This document shows positions 23,947 through 35,638 of a DNA stretch of 64,000 nucleotides, in pieces. Every line of letters starts with the position of its first letter. Within the stretch, counting starts at the first letter, position 1. The position numbers were made by a program, and so were the translations under genes. The notes beneath the pieces are model-generated. The model was not told the DNA's origin. It did no database searches and saw only the letters and a list, made by a program, of their open reading frames with translations. Source of the DNA: Capitulum mitella (Eukaryota; Arthropoda; Thecostraca; Pollicipedomorpha; Pollicipedidae); NCBI GenBank assembly GCA_030062745.1, contig CP099849.1, positions 12,746,144-12,810,143 on the forward strand, in the 5' to 3' direction.

Positions 23947-26900
23947 AACCGGCAGGAAATATGGGGGGGGGGCCAATCAACACTGGGTGGGTCAGGACCC
24001 TCTCAAAAAAATACAGATTGACACCCCTGGTATCTGACGAGGAGCTCAAAGTGATTGACTCTATCCAGGAGCTACGTCACAGATTTTTTTCACAGGAGGG
24101 CACGGTCCAAAAACTGATGTAACCAAACAATGTGAATACAGGACATGCGTGTTTCGTGGTGTAGCCCTATCACACTTGACTTGTTCTGTAACTGCAAGAA
24201 CGAGGATAAATAAATTTTTCCGGTTATGTTAGGCCGAAATAAGCTCAAGCTCGTAATGTCATAAAAACGAAAACAAATCAATTCATAGTCCTATATTTCG
24301 GTCACGGGCATTCCGCAGAGATCTTCCATCCTGAAGGGTCCCGGAGGAAGGTCCTCGGCCGAAACATAGAATGAATTAATTTCTGTTTCTGACTGACTGA
24401 CATTTTTTGGTTTCTGACTGGCCTTGCCAAATTGCAACACCAATACTCTGTTCAGCACTGCAGTATATTATTATCCCTTTGGCATTAATTACAGGATAGG
24501 CGAAGTAGCAAGCATTAGACGTAGAAACGACTGATTCGAATCTCACCATAAACCTATTCACTCATTTTTGTTTGCAGGCCTGCGCTGCACATTGCATTTT
24601 ATACTGAACTTATTATGGAATGAACGTAGTAGACGCAGTTTAACACCATCTTTTCCGTATAACTTGAATAACGGAATTCCCATATCTAATTTGGAAATTT
24701 AGGACAGTGGAATGCTGGGGGCAAAAGACAGCTGAATTAAAAGGTTCTGGAACTTTCATTGTGCGCAGACACATCAGACAAGGAACACTGTTGTGATATT
24801 AGCCGGCTCGCGATGACTCGTCTTCTGTTGTAACTGGAAAAACAATACGTCCGAAAATGAAACTTAAAAGCACTACAAGATAGCCGACGACAATCACATA
24901 TGTTTCCGGCGGTTGTCAGGAGCAACGTGCGTGTGTTGTATAAGTGATGACCACGTATACGCAAAATGAATTGCAACGCCACAGGTATGGCAAGAAAGAA
25001 AAAAAAAACTTGGGTCAGGGAGGCCAGTTTAAAACTCAGTAATAAATCTCAAGTTTGGCAGTGTGAAATACGGGTTGACAAATGCATTTACGGGTTGACA
25101 GATGTACTACAAATGTAATATGGATTGATAACAACTGCATTTCTGGAAAATTTCCTCATATCTTGCAATGTTAGTACGAAATGTGAGGCTACAGTCCTAG
25201 ATGTCGACTGTCTCTCCCGCGGGAATGGCTTTGGAACTGGAGTTTCTAGTGTGGAACACTAGAAATTCCACTCGCCTTTGATGGGACCAAATTACATCAG
25301 TCAGGATCCGCTGATATATATGGTTCTTTCACATCTCATTCGTATATGTTCAATCATCACCAGAACCCGTGGACTCTCTCCAGGTGCGATGTGCCATTTC
25401 TAGAACATGATCTCTCATTACGGACAGGATGATTGCCATTAAAAATAGTTGCATAACGCTGGTTGCAATCGACATACGTTTCATTGTTTGAGTACGATAG
25501 GTATGGTGTTCAATTACGCTTGAGGTCCGTCACGTGAAAACTGGCAGTAAGGACCTTTAGCAAAAATTATACTTGAAATATTGCTTTTAAGCCGGAACAT
25601 CTCATTTGGTGAAGGAACGGAAGAACTCAGTTCCGCCACAAGTTTCTCTTCGCCTCCAACTCCTCAAGAGCACATCACAAAACTTTGGGACGGAATCCCA
25701 AATCTTCCATGTAGCCAACTAGGCGTTCTTTCGGTGTCTGAAGGTCAGTCCTGGCCGTGGCCGAATAGGTTTCGTGTCTTCAAGGAGCCTTTGTCAGCAG
25801 TTATACAAGCAACCCGTCCAGACGACAGCATCCTCTAAGATGACATGACACAAAATCTGGATCCTATCGCCTCAAGGGCCCAGCAGCAAAACAGGCTTAT
25901 GGCAACCAGTGGTGGATCCAGGTCTTCTAGGATTTCGGCCAGTTTGTTTCGTCACTTTCGAAAACTGACATGTCCATATACAAAATTTCGTTTCAGAAAT
26001 AGGACATCTACAATTTCCGTCCGAAACAAGGGCGAAAAGACATGTTGGCTCACTTTTTCCAACAAGAGGGAGTCATTGCCACGATGAACCTCTCAAGATC
26101 CTCTGGTGTGCGGAATTTGTACAGAATATTAACAGGCAACAGTCCATGCCATTTTCGCTTCCAAAGCGATAGCAGTGTAACTAAGACTCGTCATGGGCGT
26201 AATCGTTGAATCCGAGGTGATATTGCCGAGAATGAAAACGGCTCCGCATTTATCGTGGCTTCCAGCAGTTTACTGTTCAAAAGTACGACGTTCGAATGTA
26301 TCCTCTTTTCGAGGGCAACAAGATTGCTGTTGTGTGGTGATGGATGACGTTGTGTTGTGTGGTGTCGTGTTGTGCGTGACGTTATGTGATGGTGTTGCGT
26401 GGTGATGGATGACAGTAAAATAAATTTTCCCTGGAACGAGAAGAACGCAAAAAACTATTTTTAAAGTACGAAAGAAGTTAGTGATGACAAAGCCAGCCAA
26501 AGGATCCGTGCGACTGGGCTACATTTCTGTTATCTGTATAAATAACTGGTAATCTTAAGATCAGTTGTGAATTTTGCATATGGGTTTTCGAGTAGAAACG
26601 TATTTGTATTTAATTTATACGGAAAGATACCATTTCGTTTACAGTCAAGGCTCGTTGCCATAAACGGAAATTGGGTCGCCGCCTGCCCAGCAAAGTTCTG
26701 ATGATTTAGCTCCAGTGAATATTTTTTAATAAGCGCAATCGCCCATGAACAAAAATGATTTGATCCCATGGTATCAAAAAAGCTACTTCTGTATGCGCTT
26801 TGGATTGACGTAAACGGGGAGATGTCCCCGTTCAAACTATTGGATTGTGGTGAACCTTTTGGGAACACGACAAACCGCACTCTGATCTCAAGTTTACTCA

Positions 26901-29034
26901 TGTTCACCTCCGAGCTGTCGTGATGGTAAGCTGGGAGGGAAACTAGATCAGTGCTCTAAAAGAGCGTTTAGGGCCTATGGTGCTGCTACTACATAGTAGT
27001 GAGCCGGTAGAAAGCAGTTCTGGATATTCCGTACTTAACTCTTTTACACACCAGCATTCGAAACTCCAAACTGGTTTAATGGATTGGCTCTTTTTTGTAT
27101 CGACTAGCAGCTTGACCTCGCTAAATGGTTTTTAATTATTCATCGTTCGGTAGCCATCTTCTCCAGGAAGTATGAGAAGCAACTGCATTTGGGCATATGA
27201 ACTTAAGTTTCCCGATTTCCGACCCCGGATACCAGCAATCGTTAAGCCGCGCATCGAGTCCATTTCGTCACTGAACAAGCCGTCGCTCGGAAAATCTGGC
27301 CTACTTAACTGCTAAGATGGGACTAAATGCAGCCAGATTAAATTTGCAGTCAAACAGATAAAAATGATTCGGGTCTTAGAAAGGTGGCAAAAAACTAAAA
27401 CTGATTTTCTTCAAGGCGAGAAATATGCCAAACCTTTGTCAGGCTGAAGCGTGTGTTACTCGCCAAGCGCCCGAGGATCCTTCGCAGTGAACCTTGTTAT
27501 GTGCCACCAGACAGGCGACGTGCACGGCATCATGAAATTAGAAACACCGTCTTTTACTGCTCATGCATAAAAACAGTACAAAAAGATCCTGAGAGATAGG
27601 AGGGATCAGTCTCCCCTCTTTCTGAAGAAGGAGACGCGTCACCTCCGTCCCCCCCCCCCCCTCCACGGTGGCGCCGCCAATGTCTGTCTGAAACACTAGT
27701 CGCTAGAGCTCAATCAACTTGCTTAGCTCATACGCAGGTGTCAGAAACGAGACAAAATCGACTCTAAGCAAAGCAAGCGAACGACCATCGTTGACATCTC
27801 CTGAGGCCACTTTCAACCTGTTCTAATTTATATTTGTTTGGTCTTTGCGTTAAGCCTGATACATTTCTTGCAAGCCATGTCAAAAGAAAAAGACTGATCA
27901 CTATCGGAGTGCAAACACGTCCTGAAAACCGCGTCTAAGATTCAGCCCACGGCGAAATATGGTCTGGCAAATGGTGACATGGTTAACTTTTAGGTAGCGA
28001 TACTGAAAACTTGGGATCGGCGGCTTTCTTCGTTTGCATTTTATGTCGGAAAACCGAGGTGGGGCAAAACGTAACGAAAAATAACTTGCGAGTTAAGCCT
28101 AGCCGGACGAGAGGAATGACTGCCAACCCCAGCTACCCTTGAGACTTTTCTCAGACTGCCGGCAAATTGTTTGCGTTAAGGAACTTGAAGAGCTGACCTT
28201 TCCACATCCCCGCCAAAAAAAATGTTTCATGGTCAATGTCAGGTTAGCGAGTTATGAATTCACTAGCAAGGGCTTCGAATTCGTTTTCCAAGCCACATTT
28301 TTGCTTCTGCCTTAGTAGTATGACGTGGTGTATTTAGTTAGTCTTGGATGTAGAATCGTTTGGGCATATTCTTGGCAATGTGTCGTAGTTTAAAGGATGC
28401 TACTTTTCCAAGACCATGTAAGATCGTTGACTTTATGTCATCTCAACATGGCTTTGGGCCATTTAGAGGACATTTGTTTGCTGTTTTGGCGATGACCGTC
28501 GTTTGCAGTTTTCTCAGTGAATTATCTCCAGTCAGAGGTAAATAAACATTTTCGGTACAAACGGCTTAAAAAATGCTGACATTGATGCATGGCCTTTCAT
28601 TGATCTGACTTTGACCTCAAGAGACATAAAAATGATTACAGCAACTGACTAATTTTAAAGTCAGGCCATTTCAAAAGTAGGTTCGCTTGGCGAGACGCCA
28701 TGTAACCAGGGGTGTCGATTTGTATTTTTCTGAGGGCCCTGGTCCACCCAATGTTGACTTGGGCCCCTCCAACGTTGGTTTGGATCCCCCATGTTTTCTG
28801 TCGGTTTTAAAGGGAAATGAGTAATAATAACGAGAAACGTCCGCAACAGACAAGAGATAGGCGAAAAGTAAGGAATAAAATCTAAAACGAGATATCTTCC
28901 TGCCAGTTTTAAAGAGAAGTGAGTAATAATAACAAAAGAACGGCCGCAGTGGATAAGAGAAGGGCAGAAAGTAGAGAATAAAGTGTAAAGCGATGCATCT
29001 ATCCATTTCCTTATCTTCCATATTTCTATCTATG
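23947..29034 (+). other. Mostly unassigned ACE intron
   Basis: No exon supported. At 24275-24380 an imperfect inverted sequence (aattcatag...atttcgg / ccgaaacatagaatgaatt) encloses CCTGAAGGGTCCCGGAGG, reminiscent of Penelope-like element ends. At 26330-26410 there is a GTGTTGTGTGGTG-type simple repeat. A poly-C run sits at 27651-27662. Small frames at 25581-26087 have no recognisable domain. Confidence 0.4.
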
Positions 29035-29109
29035 TATGTATCCATCTATCTATCTATCTGTCTATCTATCCATCTATTTATCTGTCTGCTATCTATCTAC
29101 CTATCTGTC

Positions 29110-29169
<60 letters not shown>
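29035..29169. repeat. (TCTA)n/(TCTG)n followed by (TA)n microsatellite
   Basis: Compound simple repeat: TATC/TCTG tetranucleotides up to about 29112, then uninterrupted TA to 29169. It sits immediately outside the left arm of the inverted repeat 29187-29626. Confidence 0.95.
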
Positions 29170-29172
<3 letters not shown>

Positions 29173-29186
29173 GTACCGCATTGGCC

Positions 29187-29626
29187 TTGGCTTATTCTGT
29201 ACGGCCTTGGCTTGAACCTTTCACCAGCCCACTCACTGACCTCTCAGGCTTCAGGGAAAATAGCACCTCGTCGTTTCGCGTCTGCGCTGTCATCGCAGAG
29301 GTTCCGTACAGGGGCGTCGATTTCTATATATATATACCTGGGGATAAATGCAATTTTTCGATGCATAAGTAGTAACAAAAACCTTATAAATTCCTGATGG
29401 TCAAAATAAAGTGGGGTAAATCCGTTGAGAAACCCATATTTCGGGGCGTTTAGGTTGTCGGGCCCTCGGCTCGGCCCCCCAGTCATTTACAGAAACCGAC
29501 GCCCCTGTACGGAACCTCTGCGATGACAGCGCAGACGCGAAACGACGAGGTGCTATTTTCCATGTAGCCTGAGAGGTCAGTGAGTGAGCTGCTGAAAGGT
29601 TCAAGCCAAGGCCGTACAGAATAGGC
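29187..29626. repeat. Fold-back inverted repeat with ~137-bp arms
   Basis: Left arm 29187-29324 and right arm 29491-29626 are near-identical reverse complements (only a handful of mismatches), separated by 166 bp. Each arm's inner end carries CAGGGGCGTCG, the same kind of terminus as the 'GAGAC' elements. Either two head-to-head insertions or one fold-back element. It lies in ACE intron 5. Confidence 0.85.
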
Positions 29627-30122
29627 TGAAAAAGGCGCCGTCCGAATCAGGAAGTCAGCTTTTGCGATGAAACACACTAGTGTTTGTCTCATCGCCCTAT
29701 CTCGACGAGGAGAAATGGGATGGAATGACAACGACCCCTCGCGTCCTGAACGTAAAGGGGAAAATTCTGACCTCCGGCGACGTTTAAGTGCTGAAGTTTT
29801 GTTGGGTGTGACAGGTAGGTCACCACACTGCTCCATATATCATGACAGCGTGGCATGCATGATGGGACTGTATTTAGAGTGAACTCACGTGAAGACATAA
29901 CTTGTAAGTTGAGTCACCTGTTCCTCACTGCAACCCTTCACTCAAGTACGCATTATTTTACATATCACCGTCCCGTAACACTAGGGATAATGGCGTGTGC
30001 AAAGATAAATTGCGGAAGTCTCGCGCTGATGCATTTTTCAGATTCAGAAAAGTTTCCTCCACCCATGTATCATTCTTTTTCCACTGCCTGAAGACGCTGC
30101 TGACACAGGGTATTTTGTTTAG
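29627..30122 (+). other. Right end of ACE intron 5
   Basis: No gene seen. A T-rich tract (30108-30120) leads into the acceptor TTTAG at 30118-30122. Confidence 0.6.
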
Positions 30123-30223
30123 GATTCCACGAGGCAGTGGGCGACACGCTGGCCCTTTCCGTGCAGACGCCAAAGCATCTCAAGGAGGTGGGCCTGCTCG
30201 ACCAGGAGGTACAGGATCCACAG
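30123..30223 (+). CDS. ACE exon 6, third zinc ligand
   Basis: Encodes (G)[19 protein letters not shown], then [14 protein letters not shown]. The Glu of HEAVGD is the third zinc ligand (Glu411 in testis ACE). Acceptor TTTAG is at 30118-30122; donor GTTCGT begins at 30224, phase 0. An alternative in-frame donor (GTACAG at 30209) would remove five residues. The longer form matches the usual spacing between GLL and the next helix in insect Ance, so I prefer it. Confidence 0.95.
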
Positions 30224-30529
30224 GTTCGTAAACGGCCACGTGCTCAAGACATTCAGATATTAACCCGGGACTGGGGGCAAGAAATGTCACAAGACCTAAA
30301 GTTCCTAACAGCGACCGCTTGACCATACTGCTCATTGCCCTTTTTGGCGTCAACGGTTAAACAAAGATTCTGAAAGATAGATTTCTCTGTGCATCGGAAC
30401 GTGGAATGCAGCGTCTCGCTCTTCCGCACAAGTGAGTTCCGACCATTCCTTCCCGATGGAAGAATGGCCGGAACCAGTCTCCTGGTGTTCCATTCATTTT
30501 GATTAGTTTGAGCCTTCATGTCCCGGCAG

Positions 30530-30771
30530 GTGGATTTGAATTTCTTGATGTCGACGGCCCTGAAGAAGGTGGCATTTCTGCCCTTCGGCTACCTGATTGA
30601 CAGGTGGCGCTGGGGCATCTTCTCCGGCAACATCTCCCACGACGACCTTAACTGCGAATGGTGGAAACTCAGAGAGAATGTGCAAGGCGTCAAACCGCCG
30701 CAAGTTCGATCGGAGATGGACTTTGACCCCGGCGCCAAGTACCATGTCGCAAGCAACACACCCTACATCAG
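30530..30771 (+). CDS. ACE exon 7
   Basis: A 242-nt exon encoding [64 protein letters not shown] carries residues around the first chloride site. AKYH provides the Lys and His that bind the substrate C-terminus and transition state (Lys511/His513), and PYIR begins the Tyr520-Arg522-Tyr523 cluster. Acceptor GGCAG is at 30525-30529; donor GTTAGC begins at 30772 with 2 nt of the Arg522-equivalent codon. N-I-S is a possible glycosylation site. LNCEWW has a Cys absent from human ACE. Confidence 0.95.
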
Positions 30772-31927
30772 GTTAGCGGCACTGGGATGCATCTTATTTG
30801 AGAGCAATGCTGACTGCACCAGCAGCATTGTTCAAACTTTATTAAAACAAATGAAACGGTCCCGCTGACCGGTTCAGTGCCTTGACGCGGATTAGTATGG
30901 CTTTAGGTACGTACGCTCGACTTGACAGTTGAATTAACGATCAAAATTAGCATAGATCTGCAGGCGTTTTAAACGTTACGCCCATTGCTGTAAATACACG
31001 GTAAATACAGTAATACAGTGGATTTCACCATCGCTAGCATTCACCATTTGGCCACTTATAATTCACGAAGTCGCCAGGAGTCGGTAACCATTCCCTGCAT
31101 AGCCTGCCAAAACGATGGAGGGACAGCTAAACCAGCGTGCAGCTCGGTTTTTTTGGGTACACGATGGATTCCAACTTTATCATACTCAGTTTCACAGTGG
31201 CCTTACAGACGAACCTAAAGGTCATGTCAGTGGATTCTGAATCCCATTGGATCCTAGACGTATGTGGGACGTAACTTGTAGGCCTCTTTTGGCGGCCCCA
31301 GAGAAACTTTTGATGACGATAGATACTAAAGCTTCCGTTTCGATGCAAACCAGCGCTATTTCGATTACTTCAAATGACCATTCAGAGGTCACAGAAAGGT
31401 CGAACGGTCAGTGACTTCAGTCCGTGGCCTTGGTTTAGTCGATCTTGACCAAAGTAAGGGCCCAAGTGCGGAGGCCATAGACGCTATGACACTCATGCAT
31501 AAGAATGAATAAAACTGACTATCCGCCGTGAAGCACTGAATGTTTTACATACGATGACGACCGTCGCTGGGTCGTTATTTCTTCATGGCATGGCCCCGAG
31601 AAAGAAGATATAGATCAATGACATGGCAAGGTATTATTGGCCCAAAAACCATAGAGTAAGTAAAATAATCCCAAATTCAGATATTAAAATCTCGGGGCGA
31701 TCGCAGCAGTCGTAGAAAAAGTTGCAAAAAGTTTCAAGGAGTTTTTGCGGCTACTGGCGGTAATGGCGAAGGTTAGGTGTTGATGACGGATCTTGATATA
31801 AGGGCGCGTCGACGAGGTTATTTAAATTTACCATGGATCAGCATCCCCTTGAATCGAGCATAAGAAGTCAGGGGTTGATCAAAGGCGGTCTTCCGAAACC
31901 GACGCGGAGTCCGTCCTGATTTGGCAG
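30772..31927 (+). other. ACE intron 7
   Basis: A 1156-bp intron with GT/AG borders and no recognised repeat or gene. The flanking split codon (ag|g) restores the chloride-binding Arg. Confidence 0.7.
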
Positions 31928-32068
31928 GTACTTTGTGGCCGGGGTGCTGCAGTTCCAGTTCCACAAGGCGCTCTGCCAGGCGGCGGACCAGTACGAGCCG
32001 GCCGACCCAAGCCGGCCGCTGCACGGCTGCGACATCTATCGGAGCAAGGTGGCCGGCAAAATACTAGC
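31928..32068 (+). CDS. ACE exon 8
   Basis: Encodes (R)[19 protein letters not shown], then [20 protein letters not shown] and [10 protein letters not shown] supplies the transition-state Tyr (Tyr523). The Cys pair in ALC and HGC matches the conserved C-terminal disulfide. The insertion between them ([10 protein letters not shown]) is a few residues longer than in human ACE but similar to insect enzymes. Acceptor GGCAG is at 31923-31927, donor GTGAGT begins at 32069. The exon is strongly GC-rich. Confidence 0.95.
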
Positions 32069-32151
32069 GTGAGTCGCACTGCTGAGGAGAGAGAGAGAGA
32101 AAAAAAGGGAGAGCGAGAGGGGGACAGATCCCGACTATTCATATATTCAGT

Positions 32152-32249
32152 GTGCCCAGACCGACCCTCTGATTATCCATCGTTCCCACGCCGACCCTCT
32201 GTGCGTTGACCGTGTCCAGACTGACCCTCTGTGAACTGACCGTGTCCAG
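32152..32249 (+). repeat. 30-bp tandem repeat ending at the exon 9 acceptor
   Basis: Units start at 32152, 32182, 32212 and 32242 (partial). Each begins GTG/GTTCCCA or GTGTCCAG and continues GACCCTCTG. The real acceptor (GTGTCCAG, ending at 32249) is the start of unit 4, and unit 3 offers an identical AG at 32218-32219. A (GA)n tract precedes at 32080-32120. Confidence 0.9.
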
Positions 32250-32416
32250 GGACATGCTGAAGCTGGGCCGCTCGCTGCCCTGGCCGGACGCGCTGCAGGT
32301 GATCACGGGCCAGCGGCGAATGGACGCCTCGGCCCTGCTCGAGTACTTTACTCCGCTGCACGCCTGGCTCCAGGAGGAGAACGCCCGCACCGGCGAGACC
32401 ATCGGCTGGCAGAGTG
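32250..32416 (+). CDS. ACE exon 9
   Basis: Encodes (A)[55 protein letters not shown], the conserved C-terminal helices of the catalytic domain ending at the GW motif. The acceptor is AG at 32248-32249. The donor is taken as GTGCGT at 32417, which leaves 1 nt; an alternative GT at 32414 is possible. The frame would otherwise stay open to 32520 (without recognisable sequence), so a splice near 32416 fits better than read-through. Confidence 0.92.
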
Positions 32417-33711
32417 GTGCGTCGTCCAGCGCCCTGCGGGGCGACCTCAACCGCGGCTGTGCGGCTGGCGGGAAGAGGGCCCAGAGGGTGGCCATTTATG
32501 GTGGTGCTAATGTCAATTGAAATACGGATCTGGACAGTGTATCGACTCTTCCGACTGCACTTCTTTGTCAGGACTTACTTTGATTTGTGTCGTATTGAAG
32601 GTTACCTAAACTGATGGACGGACTTTGATTTTGACTTCTGAAACTGTGCTTCATGCTGTGGGCCTGTAATAACATTTTTATTCAGTGTGTGCAAGTGCTA
32701 TTTTCACGCTTTTTCCTTCTTGTTTATTCATGCCTTCGTTACGTTTTTCGATAACATCAAACCTCTGATATTCACGCACATTCCGAAAACAGCCTGATGT
32801 GTCATGCTGTTTAACCATGCAATTTGGTTCTTTCCAGACTATCCCTCGTGCAAGAAAGCGAATGAAGCCGGCCGAAAATAACAGGTTGTGCGATTTTCGC
32901 AACCGTGAAAAGTCATAATGTCAGAAAGTCATCGAACTGGAGGAACAGAAACAGTGGATGTCTGCACAAAGAAAGGACTTATTTTTGTTACAAAGGATCT
33001 TTGTGCCCCTGAGGGATGCACTCCTGTCATGTTTGGAAACATTTATGCAGTTCGCACCAATCGCCCTCTGTTCTGAAAACAACTATCTTCCTAATTGCTG
33101 GCATAAACATCAAAAAAGGCGGTTTTTCATTTTTGTTAAAAGCGTTATTAATGTGATTCATATGCTATAACTAATGGCATAGTCATTGAAACACTGGGCA
33201 AGGCACAAGCAGATTCTGAGGCAATGGATTATTATTTCGAGGGGTGCCATGCGGTTGCAGGGATAGGTCAATGCTGAAAGGCAAAAAAATGAAGGTTTAT
33301 GCTTTCCTGCTCCCATAAGTTCGGGTACCGATTATCGTTTAGCTTTAGTAACAAATATTGCTTTTCTTCAGTAGTCCCTAAGTAATACATGCCAGTCCAT
33401 CCGCCTGAGAACGTATTCGCCATGGTGCAGGGCTTTCGTTGAAAAGGTATGGTGGTATCATTGTAATTAACAACGATGAATAAAAATCGACTTTAAATAC
33501 CAATTCAGAACAATTGTTTTTCCGAAGCAGAATCCCTTGAGGAAACAATACGTCATAGCGTTTTGCAGAAACCACTTCGGCATCGCCACCGATAACGAGT
33601 CATATTTGGTGACATCAGCAAGCATCCAACACTGGCCGCGGGCCACAGAAGAGCCGAGCCCTCTTCCGTCCCCGCTCCCACCCATTCGTCCATGCCCCGT
33701 GCATCCTGCAG
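32417..33711 (+). other. ACE intron 9
   Basis: No repeat or gene recognised. A strong pyrimidine-rich tract (33659-33708) immediately precedes CTGCAG at 33706-33711, supporting a genuine 3' splice site. Confidence 0.55.
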
Positions 33712-33785
33712 ACAGTGCAGCTGAAAACAAAGGACCCACGCCGAGGAGAAGAGCGGGCCCACCCTGTGTCATGATGCCTGAGTGA
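33712..33785 (+). CDS. Probable ACE terminal exon
   Basis: With the exon 9 donor at 32417, joining here gives Asp (g|ac) and then SAAENKGPTPRRRAGPPC and VMMPE, then TGA at 33783-33785. The frame is preserved from exon 1 through this exon. There is no hydrophobic anchor, so the product would be a soluble enzyme like Drosophila Ance. Evidence is the polypyrimidine tract, an in-phase AG and a short tail; the tail itself is not conserved. A second in-frame AG at 33719-33720 would shorten it by three residues. No AATAAA was found close downstream, so a further exon is possible. Confidence 0.45.
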
Positions 33786-34399
33786 AATCGTCCTGTTCCG
33801 CGACACAAGCCGGGACAGAGGTGAGTCGGAGACCGACCGGCACCCGGGAGGAGCTACCCCTTCAGCAAATAACAGGGTATTTTACACAGCCTTCAACGCC
33901 GGACAGTTTTCAGACCGCCCAGCAGGAGACATGGACCTCTGCTCCGTTCAATACCTCGCCAGCATCCGACGAGGGGAACCTTAGGCGAACGGAACAGTGG
34001 CGGCACCCCATTGAAGCGAAGCAGTCAGATGGTCAGAGGTGAAGGACTCCATAAAACTTAGGATGGGAAGGTTAGCATGAAAAGATTAGCCGAGGGATCC
34101 CTCGAGAGAGGTTGAGGCATCATCCACGCTGAAGGGGCAAAGGGGATGGGGAAAGGAAGGGGAGGGCAAACATCAGTGAAAAGGGCATCGGCTCAGAGAC
34201 TTGCAGCACGTCGTCAGTGGAGTCGCCGTCGTTCGCCAGGCTGCAGTTGTATGCTGCGGCGAGCATCCTTCCGAGACCGGCTTTCTGCTCGTCACCGCGT
34301 GGGCTGTCGGCAGCGGGCGGACTGCATCCTTCCACTGGCGGTGATCTGCTGAGGCCAGGTTCAACTCCGGGACCGGCCGCAGACACTAGCGGTGCAGCG
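33786..34399 (+). other. Downstream of ACE, unassigned
   Basis: GC-rich sequence with overlapping short frames on both strands (for example 34217-34633) that resemble no family. A possible donor GTGAGT at 33821 would fit a 3'UTR intron but is unsupported. Confidence 0.35.
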
Positions 34400-34674
34400 G
34401 CCAGCCTGCCAGCGCATCGCCGGAATTATCAGCCATCGTCAGAATTATCAGCCATCAGCAGACTGCACCACCGAAGTCACGAGCAGTCAGCAGGTTACAC
34501 TATGAGAGTCACCAGCCGTCAGCAAACTGCACCGCCGCAATCACTAGCTGTCAGCAGACTGCATTGTCAGTTACCATCCGTCAGCACACCATATTATCAG
34601 AGTCACAACCCATCAGCAAGTCAACAGCTATGAAGCAGATTTCACCACTATATACCAGTCAGCAAACTGCACCA

Positions 34675-34713
<39 letters not shown>
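34400..34713 (+). repeat. Degenerate minisatellite plus (TA)n
   Basis: Repeated anchors of the type CAGTCAGCAAACTGCACC occur near 34446, 34486, 34526, 34548, 34577, 34608 and 34658 with irregular 20-50 nt spacing. The block ends in a (TA)n tract at 34679-34713. The Gln/Ser-rich frame across it is a by-product of the repeat. Confidence 0.7.
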
Positions 34714-34716
<3 letters not shown>

Positions 34717-35106
34717 ATACCAGCACCAAGCACCACCACCAAGTCACAGCTGCAGCTAAGCTACACCATCAGTATCTTGATCCAGTTCGGGAAGGTTTGA
34801 TCGTTCAGCGTGTGTAAGTCGTCAAAATCGTCATTTGCGTCAGACCGTTAACAGCATGAACCATAGCAACAAGGTGCCGTTGTCAGTTATTGCTTGGTCT
34901 GTGAATTATTCGTGGCCAGTTATTTCTTTTTGATGTGTGCTCATTCTTTCCCATTGATACTGTAACGAGGATGATTATCGAAAATGAGGGAAAAAAATAA
35001 TACCCCCCATACTCATACCCGGCAAGATTGGGCGCGGTATCACTCTGAGAGCTAAACGTGCTATTCCAACATCATCCTGTTTTCGATAATGCTGGAATAG
35101 CACGGT

Positions 35107-35275
35107 CTGACCGTCGTCCACAAGGGGTGGCCGTCCGTGCACCAATCGGAGCGCCACCTGTCGCCGCCCGTCCCTGACCGTCGTCCGCCAGGGGCGGCCG
35201 TCCGTGCACCGATCGGAGCGCCACCTGTCGCCGTCCGTCCCTGACCGCCGTCCGCCAGGGGGCGGCCGGCCGGCA
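35107..35275 (+). repeat. 67-bp tandem repeat, ~2.5 copies
   Basis: Units begin CTGACCGTCGTCC at 35107 and 35174 and CTGACCGCCGTCC at 35241, each followed by GGGGCGGCCGTCCGTGCACC. Very GC-rich; frames on either strand are repetitive and not protein-like. Confidence 0.85.
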
Positions 35276-35495
35276 GCAGACGCTGGATGCTGGTGTTCGG
35301 TACAGCGGTGACGGGGTAGAGGACGTGCTGCACGTTGTAACGAATGAACTGCACCTGACGCTGGCCGTTAACCTTGCTAGAGGACCCTTAGTTGCACGTC
35401 GTCTATGCTAGTTTTTTTTTACCTCTTGTTCCTGAACCTGAAGAACATGTAGCATATGAGCCTTTATCATTTGTAGTATAGCCATATCCGCCGCG

Positions 35496-35526
35496 TATAA
35501 AACGCTTCCTGGATGGTCCAGTTGCA
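35496..35526 (+). promoter_or_regulatory. Possible TATA promoter
   Basis: TATAAAA at 35496-35502 with initiator-like CCAGTT (A at 35520) or GCATT (A at 35526) 24-30 nt downstream, in an otherwise ordinary context. About 120 nt further is an open frame with a hydrophobic run (35639 on). Suggestive but unproven. Confidence 0.3.
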
Positions 35527-35638
35527 TTAAGCTGAAAGTAGCGGAGCAATCTGCCAACTACAGAAGCCCAGCTGCGTCACCGCAGTTTGTCCACGTATCA
35601 CCATAAAAGTCAAGCAAGACACTTCAAAACACAAAAGT

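Noticed and set aside
24275..24380. Hammerhead ribozyme in intron 5
   Set aside because: The core reads CTGAAGG rather than CUGANGA, and the flanking pairing is explained by a simple inverted repeat.
32417..32520. Read-through of ACE exon 9 to the stop at 32518-32520
   Set aside because: The extra residues are not family-like, and a GT donor plus an in-phase downstream acceptor with a strong pyrimidine tract fits better; read-through is not fully excluded.
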